Notes: generated by a model not told the origin, from the letters alone. Positions 8,787 through 17,097 are shown, counted from the stretch's first letter. The stretch: 35,054 bases of DNA from Acidobacteriaceae bacterium (GCA_003152695.1 PMAT01000090.1:15712-50765); one strand, 5' to 3'. Numbers and translations: made by a program.

Positions 8787-9461
8787 TTAATTCTGCTGGT
8801 CAGTAAGATGATTGTTGATCGCAAATAGCGCCAGCTCCAGGCGGCTGGCCACGCCGACCTTGTCGAAGATGTTGGTGAGGTGATGTTTCACCGTGTCTTC
8901 ACTGAGCGTAAACCGGCGCGCGATCTCCTTATTGCTGAGCCCGGCCACGATGGCGGCAAGGATCTCCATTTCGCGTTTGGTAAGGCCGAAGTTTCGCGGC
9001 GGTTTTTCTCCCGAGGCATTGGTGCGCATGAAGTCCACAATGTCGCCGACGGCCTCGCGCCCGATCCAGTACTGGCCGCTCATGACGGTGCGAATGGCCT
9101 TCATCAGCAGTTGGGTGGCGGCTTCCTTCATGACCACGCCACGTGCGCCCATCTGCAGCGCCTGCACGATCTGAAGGCGCTCGACCGCCGCGGTGAGCAC
9201 GATGATCTTGGTCTTAAGCGCCTCGTCCGCGCTCGACAGCTCGCGCAACGCATCCATTCCCGGCACCCGCGGCATGGCCAGGTCCAGCAGAAGAATGTCG
9301 GGAGTCAGGCGGCGGGTTTGGGTGACGGCCTCAGCGCCGTCCGCCGCCTCGCCCACGACTTCCAGCTCGGGCTCGGCCTCCAGCAAGCGGCGCAGGCCGT
9401 CGCGAAAGATGGTGTGGTCATCGGCGATGACAATGCGCACCGACGGGTCGTTCTTATCCAT
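8787..9461 (-). CDS. NarL/LuxR-family response regulator
   Basis: The 224-residue product has a receiver domain (RIVIADDHTIFRDGLRRLL; acidic pocket Asp14/Asp15, phospho-acceptor Asp60 in ILLLDLAMP; Lys in the KTKIIVLT strand) and a LuxR-type HTH (LTKREMEILAAIVAGLSNKEIA, then SEDTVKHHLTNIFDKVGV). It should bind DNA as a dimer when phosphorylated by the kinase encoded just upstream. The two genes overlap by eight bases, so translation is coupled. No target sites could be assigned. Confidence 0.96.
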   Translation of the reverse strand: MDKNDPSVRIVIADDHTIFRDGLRRLLEAEPELEVVGEAADGAEAVTQTRRLTPDILLLDLAMPRVPGMDALRELSSADEALKTKIIVLTAAVERLQIVQALQMGARGVVMKEAATQLLMKAIRTVMSGQYWIGREAVGDIVDFMRTNASGEKPPRNFGLTKREMEILAAIVAGLSNKEIARRFTLSEDTVKHHLTNIFDKVGVASRLELALFAINNHLTDQQN

Positions 9462-11367
9462 AGGACTCGTTTCCTTTCTGCGGAATGGTGATTTCGAGTT
9501 TGGATCCGTGGCCCGGACTTGATTCCAGCACCATGTCTCCCCCCACTGCCCGGACTCGTTCCTTGATGACGGTCGGTCCGCGGCGGAATTCGTCGAGCTC
9601 GGTCAAGGTGAAGCGGCCGGTAAACGGAAAGCCCTTGCCGTCATCGTCAATGACCAGCTTCCACGAACCGCTTTGCGAACCGAAGTGCACCATGGCCGAC
9701 TGCGCGCCGCTGTGTTTCCGAATATTGACCAGACCCTCTTGCACCACCCTGGCCAGCTCGCGGCACGTAGCAGCGGGCAGGGTGACTTCCTGCAATTCCG
9801 AGACAAAGCGGGCGGCCACCCCGGTGTCTCTGGAAAAACGTTCTACGAGTTGGGCAATAAAGTCAAGGAATTGATGCGGCCCAACATCGGGAGGCCGCAT
9901 GGTCTGCATCAGTTCGCGAAGGTTCAAGACCTCCTGGCGCAGCAAATCCTGGATCCGTTGCAACTCGGCGGGGAGTTGAGAATCATTGTTGCCGCGGCGG
10001 CGCAACACATCGATTTGCATCTCGATACCGATCAGCGACTGGATCACGGTGTCGTGCAACTCGCGGGCCACCCGGGCGCGTTCCACCGCCCCGGCCCGGG
10101 AACGAAAGTGGCGAAACAGATAAACCGAATAAAGCGCCGGTCCAACCTGGCGCATGATGTTCTGCGCAAAACGAAGTTCCAGTTCGCGCCGGCGGCCGAC
10201 GTAACCGTTTACCACCACAAACCGGCCACTCCAATCCCGTCCCATCTCGTGGCTAACCGCCAGGACCGAATGGGCCCCCGGGACAGGCATGGGCAGATGC
10301 TGCAGCTGCGAGGCTTCCAGCCGCCGTCCTTCGTCGTCCAGGGCGGCGATACGGTATCTCTGTTTCTGACCCGTGCTCTGCATGTAGAAGGTGTGAGGAT
10401 AACTCCGCAGGAGTTCCGATGCATGTTGAGCTGGAGCAATTTCCTGGGTTGCGACGGGCCGCTCCGGAGAGGCCGTAGGTACCCACTTAAAGACGCGCCC
10501 GGTGCTGCTCTGGCAGACAACTTCGTACACCTGCTGACTGTCAAAGACGCGGCCCAATTCCATCAGGGCGTCGTGCAGAGACACCGCGAATCGACCGCCG
10601 ACCCGGGCCAGCGACAGGAGTCGATTGGTCAGGTCGATCTCGGCGCGCAGCTCTTTCTCCCCTTCGGCAAGAAAACCCAGCAGAAATCCCGTCAACAACA
10701 GAAAACCGCCGCGCAACACCAACCGCGGCGCGTCCACATTGGTAGAGAACATATGCCGCAGCAGGGGAGATCCGTATCTCACGATTGCCGCCTGAAATAG
10801 CAACAGCCCGGTCCCGATCACGGCGGTTGTCATGGTTTCCACAAAGCCCCATCGGAAAGCCGCCGCTAGCATGGCGAAGAGAAAGAAAATAAAAAAGATA
10901 CTATTGGGCGCATCGGTAAACAGACACAAAAGTGAGGGCCATGCGATGTCGCTGACCTGGGCCCAAACTACGAAGCCCCGAGTCGGCACGCGGTGTATCT
11001 GCAGTAGCGCCAGCAGCAGCAGACTGTGGGCGGCATAGCCCAGCAGGACAAATTGTCCGAAGTGGTAATACGGGCTGCTGGCTAGGGGGTGGATCTGCCA
11101 GGCGACCAGTGACGTCAGTGCCAGAAATAAACGTGAAAGCGCCAGCACCTGTTCCACACGCCGGTCTTCGTACCGGGGCCCAAAAGCCTGGAGCCGGGAC
11201 AGAAATCTGCGAGAAGACGAAGGTGGTTGCAAAGTTATACCTTCAGGCGAATCTGCGGGAAGTTGCTCGATTATGCCACTAAAGCGCCAAACCGCAAACC
11301 TGAATCGAGTGCTGACAGGCAAGAAAGTCGCATTTGGAGATCGCTGGACGAAGGACTCAAAGCTCAA
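9454..11367 (-). CDS. NarX/DesK-type sensor histidine kinase
   Basis: A membrane sensor kinase of up to 637 residues. The N-terminal third has about five or six helices (LSRLFLALTSLVAW onward), then a GAF-like cytoplasmic region, a HisKA_3 dimerisation helix with the phospho-His in RVARELHDTVIQSLIGIEMQ, and an HATPase domain (VVQEGLVNIRKHSG, then DDGKGFPF and GHGSKLEITIP). It overlaps its response regulator by eight bases. The start is uncertain: TTG at 11367 (GGAAG six bases upstream) and TTG at 11232 (GAAGG seven bases upstream) are equally good, and the second removes 45 unconserved residues before the first helix. The signal is unknown. Confidence 0.93.
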   Translation of the reverse strand: MSFESFVQRSPNATFLPVSTRFRFAVWRFSGIIEQLPADSPEGITLQPPSSSRRFLSRLQAFGPRYEDRRVEQVLALSRLFLALTSLVAWQIHPLASSPYYHFGQFVLLGYAAHSLLLLALLQIHRVPTRGFVVWAQVSDIAWPSLLCLFTDAPNSIFFIFFLFAMLAAAFRWGFVETMTTAVIGTGLLLFQAAIVRYGSPLLRHMFSTNVDAPRLVLRGGFLLLTGFLLGFLAEGEKELRAEIDLTNRLLSLARVGGRFAVSLHDALMELGRVFDSQQVYEVVCQSSTGRVFKWVPTASPERPVATQEIAPAQHASELLRSYPHTFYMQSTGQKQRYRIAALDDEGRRLEASQLQHLPMPVPGAHSVLAVSHEMGRDWSGRFVVVNGYVGRRRELELRFAQNIMRQVGPALYSVYLFRHFRSRAGAVERARVARELHDTVIQSLIGIEMQIDVLRRRGNNDSQLPAELQRIQDLLRQEVLNLRELMQTMRPPDVGPHQFLDFIAQLVERFSRDTGVAARFVSELQEVTLPAATCRELARVVQEGLVNIRKHSGAQSAMVHFGSQSGSWKLVIDDDGKGFPFTGRFTLTELDEFRRGPTVIKERVRAVGGDMVLESSPGHGSKLEITIPQKGNESYG

Positions 11368-11537
11368 CGCGAGCTTCCGAGGGCCGGACGGAGGCCAGCA
11401 AGCTCAGGCAAAGGATCACCCGCTTTTGTGACCCGGCTCACTGCTTCCTGTGAAGCTCTGGAGCTACGTTTAAGCTTGCAGAGCAATGAGTTTGGGACGC
11501 ATATGGCGTCGCAAGATCGCCACAGCCGTTTAGGTAA

Positions 11538-11584
11538 GACGCGGTGGGACCCCAGGGGGAAAGCTCCGCGTCCGGGTGCGCACC
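11538..11584 (+). other. possible structured leader of the small secreted-protein gene
   Basis: Two inverted repeats lie 50-95 bases upstream of the start codon: GACGCGG (11538-11544) pairs with CCGCGTC (11566-11572), and GGTGCGCACC (11575-11584) is a perfect palindrome. They could fold in the 5' untranslated RNA or be protein-binding sites. They match no riboswitch class I know. Confidence 0.35.
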
Positions 11585-11632
11585 TCCTTTGGAGATGCCG
11601 GAGTGTTTTGTGGCCGGAAGGAAGTACCGATT

Positions 11633-12067
11633 ATGAACTCCAGATTGTGGTTGAAAGCCCTATTCATCGCTGCCGTCATGGCTTGGATCTCATCCGCGGC
11701 TTGGGGGCAGCACCCAGGCAAGACAACGGGCCCCAAGTATGACAGGGCCAACGAGGTAAAGATCAAGGGCGTCATCGTAGAAGTCCGTGAGGTGCCGGGC
11801 GAATTCGAAGGTCTTCACCTGGTCGTGAAAACCGAGAGCAACACGGTGCTGGTGCACGTCGCTCCCAGTGAATTCCTGAAAGAAATAGACACCTCGTTCA
11901 ATAAAGGGGACCAGGTGGAGGTGGTGGGCGCAAGAGCTCCGGATGCGCCGGAAGAAGAGATACTGGCCCGCGAAATCATCGATGGAACCAATACGTCCAC
12001 CCTGCGCGACGAGAAAGGCGTTCCCATCTGGGCTGGGTGGAAGCCCTCAAAGTCCGCAGGGAAATAG
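11633..12067 (+). CDS. small secreted protein, OB-fold-like, function unknown
   Basis: This 144-residue protein has a Sec signal peptide (SRLWLKALFIAAVMAWISSAAWG, cleaved near AWG-QH). The mature part alternates beta strands (EVKIKGVIVEVREVPG, LHLVVKTESNTVLVHVAP, GDQVEVVGARAP, EILAREIIDG) in the pattern of a small OB-type barrel. Related unannotated periplasmic proteins are common in Acidobacteria, but I do not recognise a characterised family. The ATG at 11633 has an AAGGAAG ribosome site. It converges with the lipoprotein gene. Confidence 0.7.
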   Translation: MNSRLWLKALFIAAVMAWISSAAWGQHPGKTTGPKYDRANEVKIKGVIVEVREVPGEFEGLHLVVKTESNTVLVHVAPSEFLKEIDTSFNKGDQVEVVGARAPDAPEEEILAREIIDGTNTSTLRDEKGVPIWAGWKPSKSAGK

Positions 12068-12101
12068 ACGTTAGTCTGGTGGGAGCTCCCTGCATTCGTG
12101 C

Positions 12102-12124
12102 GGGGAGAGTTTCCCCTTATTTTT
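12102..12124 (+). terminator. probable terminator between convergent genes
   Basis: A short stem GGGGA (12102-12106) with TCCCC (12112-12116) is followed by TTATTTTT. A second perfect palindrome, GGGAGCTCCC, lies at 12081-12090. The T-run overlaps the stop codon of the opposite lipoprotein gene. The stem is short, so confidence is moderate. Confidence 0.5.
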
Positions 12125-12755
12125 CGACCCGCACAAATTCCCCGCTGGTGGCATCCACGGCAATCCGCAACTTAGCTTCATCCTGACTGCTTCCGTAGAT
12201 CACGTGCCATAGCAATTGGCTCTTCGAGGCGTCCCAGTCGAGAACGAAGAAGACCGGCTGTTTGGCGTCCTTTTGCGTGAGTTTCTCGCCGCCGTGCTTC
12301 TGTGCCACCGAGTAAGCAGCATCGCTGTCCACCTTGAGAAATCCCGGATCGAACACCTCAGTTGACGTGTTACTTGGGTTCCAGGAATCTTCGGCGGAAA
12401 AGCTGATGCCCTGTTCCGGCGCGTCGGGCCCCACCAAACCTGACCAGACAAACAGTTTCATCATGCGCTTGGCCGGGGAAGCGAACGAGCCGCGCCAGAG
12501 GCCGCTCTTACCTTGGCCGGTGGGAGCGTCGGCAGAGAACTGCGACTGCAAGCGGAATGGCTTCACGTCCGCCGCCCACATGCGGGCCGACACATATAGC
12601 TTCTGAAAGGCAGTGCGCCCGGTTTCGTATTCGGCTTGTTTGGCGACAGGTTTGGCGGACGGGTACGATTCATTGCCGCCGTTAGTTTTGTTGCCCGACG
12701 AACAGCCCGCCAGCAAACCAAGCAGCGCAAAGCAGAGGATGACAATCTTTCTCAT
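12117..12755 (-). CDS. lipoprotein of unknown function
   Basis: The 212-residue product has a lipoprotein signal (MRKIVILCFALLGLLAGCSS). The mature part shows no known catalytic motif. The C-terminal half (VFFVLDWDASKSQLLWHVIYGSS then LRIAVDATSGEFVRVEK) resembles PepSY-like strands, which often bind or inhibit peptidases; this is a weak resemblance. The ATG at 12755 begins the signal. An ATG at 12800 lies in the repeat array and is unlikely. No good ribosome site is visible, and the gene starts directly next to the heptad repeat. Confidence 0.7.
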   Translation of the reverse strand: MRKIVILCFALLGLLAGCSSGNKTNGGNESYPSAKPVAKQAEYETGRTAFQKLYVSARMWAADVKPFRLQSQFSADAPTGQGKSGLWRGSFASPAKRMMKLFVWSGLVGPDAPEQGISFSAEDSWNPSNTSTEVFDPGFLKVDSDAAYSVAQKHGGEKLTQKDAKQPVFFVLDWDASKSQLLWHVIYGSSQDEAKLRIAVDATSGEFVRVEK

Positions 12756-12762
12756 GAAGAAG

Positions 12763-12908
12763 CACTTAGCATTTAGTAATTGGCCCTTCAGCCGATGCAA
12801 TTATGCGGCCTGCCAGTTGCTAATCGCAAACTGCCCAATTTCTGAATGCTGAATGCGAAGTGAGATTACTAAATGCTAAGTGCCAAGTGCTAAATGCCAG
12901 GTCGCTAA
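12763..12908. repeat. degenerate heptanucleotide repeat with 19-bp inverted arms
   Basis: An inverted repeat (12762-12780 with 12865-12883, perfect over 19 bp, 84-bp spacer) frames a stretch that divides into 7-base units of the TGCTAAN/TGCCAAG type: TGCCAGT TGCTAAT at 12811, TGCTGAA TGCGAAG at 12847, and TGCTAAG TGCCAAG TGCTAAA at 12874. It fills the whole gap between the lipoprotein and the beta-propeller gene. The last unit supplies the TAG stop of the latter (12905-12907). Confidence 0.8.
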
Positions 12909-14773
12909 TTCCCTGCCGACAACAGTCCGTAAACGCTCAATTGATCTGCCGTGCCGACGAATACTCGGCCATTCGCAATGGTAGGGACGGTGAACTTCGA
13001 CGCCGGTCCGGGGTTATCGCGAGCCAGTCGCTGATTGGAGTTGTACAACTCGCGTCCCAGGTTCCTAGCGTCGTAGGCGTGCAGCACAGCGGCGCCAGGC
13101 GGCTTGGATGTGTAGTATCCGTCGGTCTGCACCGCCCACACGATTCCATTCGCGTCGCCATTCGCCGAGACGCTCACGGTGTTGCGCGTCAAGGAATAGA
13201 CGGCCTGGGTTTGCGAAGCCGCGGGATGGGACAGCATTCCCTTGTGGATAGGGAAAGCGCGTATGGAATCCTTGAACGGGCTGACTCCTGATCCAAAATA
13301 GACGTAGCCATTCCAATAGGCGGGCGTACCCATCTGCTCGCGCAGCCCGGAGATTTCCTGCACCACCTGGGGATTGCGGCTTCCGTCCGCCCGGTAGCCG
13401 CCAAGAGCGTCACGGTTGAGGACGTAGATGTGGCCGTTCTTGCCGCTGGTCACCGCCAGATGCGGATAAGCACCGGGTTGGTCCGGCAGCAGAACCACGC
13501 CGGCCGATCCCAGGTCCAAATCATCGCGCGCCATGGCTGCCTGATTGAAAGGCGTGAAGTAATCCAGCAGCGACAAACCGGCCGGTCCCGGCTTCAACTT
13601 TACGACGCTGTCGCTCACATTCACACCCGGCGGCTCGCCGAATGCGTCGAACGGACCATTGGCGACCGAGAAATAAAGATTACCCTCGGCGTCCGCGGAG
13701 ATCCCGCAGCCGCTCATCCAGATGCCTCCCTGATAGCCGTTGGGAGTGGTCACCCAACTTCCGGTCTGCTTCAGGGTGGTTGCGTCGTAGGCAACGATCC
13801 AGCCGTGATAAGCGCCTAAATCGCCGTAGGAGGCAAAGGCGACATACAGCCGGCCTTGGTCGAGCAGAAGCGCCGCTCTTTGCAGGTGGATGCGGGAGTC
13901 GAAAGCCAGCACGCCATCTACGCTTTCGCGCGCGGCCCCCGGATACGTCGCCTGGATGGGCTGCGGCCCGCCGAATTTTTCCGCGCCCGACGCCAGATCC
14001 AAAGCGTGGAGGCGGTGATAAAAAGCGCCATTCTCCTTGGTGGCGGCCACTACATAGATCGTGTTGCTGGCTACGTCGATGACGGGAGTGCTGGTGATTC
14101 CTATCTCCGGCACGATGTCGCTCGCGTTCACGTCCGCCGGGCTCACGGTGGTGATGCCGGCATCTGGGTTCAGGAAGTTGGCTCGCCACAGCGGCGTCGC
14201 GGAACTGGAGTCGGCATCGAAGGCATAAACACTGTCGCGCTGGGTCGCCACCACCACGACGTTGTGGACCCCGTTTCCCGGAATCGCCACCTGCGGCATG
14301 TAGAGCGGCTGGGCGTAAACATAACCATCCAGCGGATAGGAATAGAGCTTGCCGAAGCGCGCGGGATTCACGTTCGCTGGCGTCAACACAGTTTCATTGA
14401 TGTACTGGCCGGTACGGGCATTGTCGTTGTGGTAGGTGCTCACGGCGGCGAGAGCGGCTTGGTCAACAATCCCAGCTCCGCTGGCCGCAAACGGCTCGGC
14501 TGCTGCTATGAGGTCTTCACCATTGGCGCCTGCCGGCTGGGTCCGGCCCCAGTGGTGCATCTGGAAGACAATCACAAGCAGCGTCATGCCCGCTCCCACG
14601 GAAAATAACTGCGAGCGGCTGCGCGATAGAGCAAACACAATTCTGGAGAAGTGGCGCAGACCAAAGTACGCGGCCAGACCGACGCCGAGACACAGGACTG
14701 CCATCACGGCCGGAGCTTTCAATACTGCCAAACAGAATTGCAGATGCATAACATCAGTACTTGCGGATGGCAC
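12905..14773 (-). CDS. membrane-anchored PQQ-like beta-propeller protein
   Basis: The 622-residue protein has two N-terminal helices (about residues 18-38 and 55-73). It then has a large domain of repeated beta-propeller blades of the PQQ/quinoprotein type: VVVVATQRDSVYAFDADSS, TIYVVAATKENG, RLYVAFASYGD, YVYFGSG, RVFVGTADQLSVYG. Short blades with YAFDA/LHALD motifs are as in PQQ-dependent dehydrogenases and BamB-like scaffolds. No intact catalytic PQQ or calcium site was confirmed, so it may be a structural propeller rather than an enzyme. The start is the ATG at 14773 or the in-frame ATG at 14749. The IS insertion lies upstream of its start. Confidence 0.78.
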   Translation of the reverse strand: MPSASTDVMHLQFCLAVLKAPAVMAVLCLGVGLAAYFGLRHFSRIVFALSRSRSQLFSVGAGMTLLVIVFQMHHWGRTQPAGANGEDLIAAAEPFAASGAGIVDQAALAAVSTYHNDNARTGQYINETVLTPANVNPARFGKLYSYPLDGYVYAQPLYMPQVAIPGNGVHNVVVVATQRDSVYAFDADSSSATPLWRANFLNPDAGITTVSPADVNASDIVPEIGITSTPVIDVASNTIYVVAATKENGAFYHRLHALDLASGAEKFGGPQPIQATYPGAARESVDGVLAFDSRIHLQRAALLLDQGRLYVAFASYGDLGAYHGWIVAYDATTLKQTGSWVTTPNGYQGGIWMSGCGISADAEGNLYFSVANGPFDAFGEPPGVNVSDSVVKLKPGPAGLSLLDYFTPFNQAAMARDDLDLGSAGVVLLPDQPGAYPHLAVTSGKNGHIYVLNRDALGGYRADGSRNPQVVQEISGLREQMGTPAYWNGYVYFGSGVSPFKDSIRAFPIHKGMLSHPAASQTQAVYSLTRNTVSVSANGDANGIVWAVQTDGYYTSKPPGAAVLHAYDARNLGRELYNSNQRLARDNPGPASKFTVPTIANGRVFVGTADQLSVYGLLSAGN

Positions 14774-15044
14774 TTAGCTTCGTAACACCAGAATGGATCC
14801 AAAGTGGCGACGCGGGCGACCACATTCTCAATTCGCGGCACGTTCCTTAAATAAGATGCTCGTGCCGACCTCAGTGATGCACGCGGCACGGCTGCCCAAG
14901 CGCCACTGTGACTTGTTTATTTATTTTGCAGTTGGCGGCGTAAGGCGGCGTAAGGCGGTTTTTGGCGGTTCTTATCGCCTCAAAATTCGACGAAACGCGA
15001 CCTTGTTTGTTCGGAATTGGTTTGCAGTGTCGCGTGATCGGACG
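14774..15044. other. intergenic region left of the insertion, no gene seen
   Basis: No supported gene lies here. It holds a short imperfect 10-bp tandem repeat and presumably the promoter of the leftward beta-propeller gene. The possible short frames on both strands give no recognisable protein. Confidence 0.6.
14931..14970. repeat. four imperfect 10-bp tandem repeats
   Basis: Units GTTGGCGGCG, TAAGGCGGCG, TAAGGCGGTT and TTTGGCGGTT follow each other without gaps, and each shares a GGCGG core. The period equals one turn of DNA, so the cores lie on one helix face. Confidence 0.7.
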
Positions 15045-15052
15045 CTTGTAAC
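15045..15052. repeat. left target-site duplication (8 bp)
   Basis: CTTGTAAC directly precedes the left inverted repeat and is repeated exactly at 18080-18087 after the right one. Eight bases is the duplication length known for the IS1595 family. Confidence 0.93.
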
Positions 15053-15083
15053 GGCAATAAAACGCTTGACACACATGTGTTCG
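15053..15083 (+). repeat. left terminal inverted repeat of the IS1595 element
   Basis: The repeat starts GGCAATAAAACGCTTGACAC and ends CATGTGTTCG. It matches the right end with four mismatches (positions 5, 13, 19 and 29). It contains the -35 box of the transposase promoter and a 10-bp palindrome ACACATGTGT at 15071-15080. Confidence 0.93.
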
Positions 15084-15094
15084 TAGTGTACTAT
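15066..15094 (+). promoter_or_regulatory. sigma70-type promoter of the transposase
   Basis: TTGACA (15066-15071), a 17-base spacer and TACTAT (15089-15094) make a near-consensus promoter eight bases before the transposase ATG. The -35 box lies inside the terminal repeat, so transposase binding could repress it. Transcripts would have a very short leader. Confidence 0.78.
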
Positions 15095-15101
15095 TCTAGG
15101 C

Positions 15102-16124
15102 ATGGAACGCCTCAAGACTTTGCAAGGTGCAATCGCCTACTTCAGCGAGCCGCAACAGGCTTTTGATGCCGCCGTCCAGTTCCGCTGGCCCGGCGGGAAT
15201 GTAACGTGTCCGCGCTGTGGAGAAGCCAAGCATTCGTTTATTAAGACGCGGCGCTTGTGGTTCTGCTACGTATGCCAGAAGCAGTTCACCGTCAAGGTGG
15301 GAACCATCATGGAAGATTCGCCGCTTGGACTGGACAAGTGGATGACGGCGCTTTGGCTGTTGGCGAACTGCAAGAACGGGATCAGTAGCTATGAACTCGG
15401 CAAGGCTCTCGGCATCCGGCAGAACTCGGCATGGTTCATGCTTCACAGAATCCGCGAAGCTATGAAGGATGATCGTAGCTTTAAGTTCGGCGGGGAAGAT
15501 GGCGGGCCAGTAGAAAGTGACGAAACCTTTGTCGGCCCGAATCCATACAAGATGCACAGGAACCGGAAGAACACATTGCGCCAGCGTCGCGGACAGGAAA
15601 TGCGTGGGGATAACTACCTCGGCAAAACGATAGTATTTGGAGTGCTTGATCGTGAACTGCGACAGGTGCGCTCGAAGGTCATTCCGAACGTCAAGCGGGA
15701 GACTTTGCAAAACGAAATTCTCAAGAACGTTCACTATGGCAGTAAGGTCTACACTGATGCCGCTGTTGGCTACGATCATTTCAGCAAAGAGTTTGTCCAC
15801 GAAGTCGTCAACCATGCAGTGGAGTACGTCAAGGGGCAAGTACACACGCAGGGATTGGACAACTTCTGGTCGCTCCTTAAGCGGACGTTGCGTGGAACCT
15901 ACGTTGCTGTTGAACCGTTCCATCTTGACCATTACCTTGACGAACAGGTGTTTCGTTATAACAACCGTGCGACGAAAGACAATCCGTTAAACGATTCCGA
16001 CCGCTTCGCCTACCTCATGTCCAAAGTGGCGGGGAAGCGACTCACCTATGCCCAACTGACGGGCAAGGGAGTTGACTCGCTCCACCATTCGGCGGCAGCA
16101 CAGGGGCAAGAGGAGCCGTTTTAA
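15102..16124 (+). CDS. IS1595-family (ISXO2-like) transposase
   Basis: The 340-residue protein has an N-terminal zinc ribbon (Cys36/Cys39 CPRC and Cys55/Cys58 CYVC), a helical DNA-binding region, and the ISXO2-like DDE-type domain. Catalytic residues fit DDN: Asp140 in VESDETFVG, Asp219 in VYTDAAVGYDHF and Asn254 in TQGLDNFWSLLKR. It should move the element by cut and paste. No frameshift or internal stop is present. The ATG at 15102 has only a weak AGG close by; translation may be leaderless or low. Its TAA overlaps the stop of the antisense 47-codon gene. Confidence 0.96.
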   Translation: MERLKTLQGAIAYFSEPQQAFDAAVQFRWPGGNVTCPRCGEAKHSFIKTRRLWFCYVCQKQFTVKVGTIMEDSPLGLDKWMTALWLLANCKNGISSYELGKALGIRQNSAWFMLHRIREAMKDDRSFKFGGEDGGPVESDETFVGPNPYKMHRNRKNTLRQRRGQEMRGDNYLGKTIVFGVLDRELRQVRSKVIPNVKRETLQNEILKNVHYGSKVYTDAAVGYDHFSKEFVHEVVNHAVEYVKGQVHTQGLDNFWSLLKRTLRGTYVAVEPFHLDHYLDEQVFRYNNRATKDNPLNDSDRFAYLMSKVAGKRLTYAQLTGKGVDSLHHSAAAQGQEEPF

Positions 16125-16264
16125 CCCTTGTTCTTGCCGGATGCTTTGCGGGCGGTAGCTTTCTTGGGCTGCCGCTTTTTCTGCGCTTTGGCCCGAAAAA
16201 CAGCCTTCGCCAGCCGTTCAAAGTTTTCTCTTGCTTCTTGGCCTTCTTTGTATTCTGCTTTCAT
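16121..16264 (-). CDS. small basic protein (47 aa) of the IS1595 element
   Basis: An open frame runs from ATG at 16262-16264 to TAA at 16121-16123, with GGAG eight bases upstream. The protein starts MKAEYKEGQEARENFERLAKAVF and ends in a lysine/arginine-rich tail (KKRQPKKATARKASGKNKG). The EGxxAxxNFE(R)xxKAxF start resembles short proteins seen beside IS1595-type transposases in other genomes (from memory, not searched). The basic tail suggests nucleic-acid binding. Its stop overlaps that of the transposase in the shared palindrome TTAA, so the two genes are convergent by design. It is below common length cut-offs and easily missed. Confidence 0.75.
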   Translation of the reverse strand: MKAEYKEGQEARENFERLAKAVFRAKAQKKRQPKKATARKASGKNKG

Positions 16265-16357
16265 TTCCTGTACTCCGTAATTCCCTTATACGCCACAACC
16301 CAGAGGGCGATAACCTCGATGATCAGTAATGCGCTTAACACACGAAGGGAGAGGGGC

Positions 16358-17089
16358 ATGTCAGATATTTCGTCTCTGACTTCGCAAGTCCAACAACTCG
16401 GCCAATCAGTGGACTTTTGGGGAGTTGCGGTCAACGTGCTTTTGATGTTTACCGCTCTCGTCACCGTCTTGTATATCGGCTCAACGCTTCGCCAAAGCAC
16501 AGTCGCCAAGAAGCTACGCACTGCACAGGAACTATTACTCCAAGCTAAAGATCGCCAACTTTCTACTGACTTACGTGACAAGGATGTTGAGATCGCGGGA
16601 CTTAAAAAAACTACCGAAGACGAGCGATCAGCCAGGGTGAAGATAGAGGCAGCAGTTGAGTGGCGTTCACTTTCAAAGAAGCAACAGGAACGACTAGCTA
16701 CGCAACTATCGCGCTTCTCGTCGCAGAACTGCCTTGTGGTATTTATGGCCAACGATTTGGAATCATCTAACTTCGCAGATGATATTGTTTCTGCGCTGCA
16801 AAAAGCCCACTGGAAGCTTCCTGAACCCTTAGAAATGATGATGATGCGGGAAGGACCCTCCCCAATCTGGACCCACAAGCGGCTGGAAAACGGTATGGCC
16901 GTTTTGAGCACCGGAGATACAAGCAGCCGCGAGTCCGCCTCAGTATTTGTTGATAAACTCAACAAACTGGGATTCGATACGGAAAAATTACCGATGCTAG
17001 ACAAGAGCCCCATCCCCCGCGTAGAGATTTGGGTGTACCACCGACCTAAGGGGCCGCAAGGCGAAGCCAAACTAGCAAGACACAAGTAG
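16358..17089 (+). CDS. passenger gene 1: single-helix membrane protein with coiled coil
   Basis: The 243-residue product has one membrane helix (about residues 20-41, WGVAVNVLLMFTALVTVLYI), a charged coiled coil (about 45-115), and a C-terminal globular domain (about 116-225: LSRFSSQNCLVVFMANDLES, FADDIVSALQKAHWKL, SASVFVDKLNKLGF, VEIWVYHRP). The last part looks like an alpha/beta domain as in uncharacterised membrane proteins, and no enzyme motif is seen. The ATG at 16358 follows GAGAGGGG closely; an earlier frame start would add 40 residues and cross the divergent small gene's promoter region. It lies eight bases upstream of passenger gene 2. Function unknown. Confidence 0.75.
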   Translation: MSDISSLTSQVQQLGQSVDFWGVAVNVLLMFTALVTVLYIGSTLRQSTVAKKLRTAQELLLQAKDRQLSTDLRDKDVEIAGLKKTTEDERSARVKIEAAVEWRSLSKKQQERLATQLSRFSSQNCLVVFMANDLESSNFADDIVSALQKAHWKLPEPLEMMMMREGPSPIWTHKRLENGMAVLSTGDTSSRESASVFVDKLNKLGFDTEKLPMLDKSPIPRVEIWVYHRPKGPQGEAKLARHK

Positions 17090-17097
17090 GTAGGCTC

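Noticed and set aside
14793-15086. Open frames on both strands left of the transposon
   Set aside because: They cross the tandem repeat and the transposon end and have no recognisable protein pattern.
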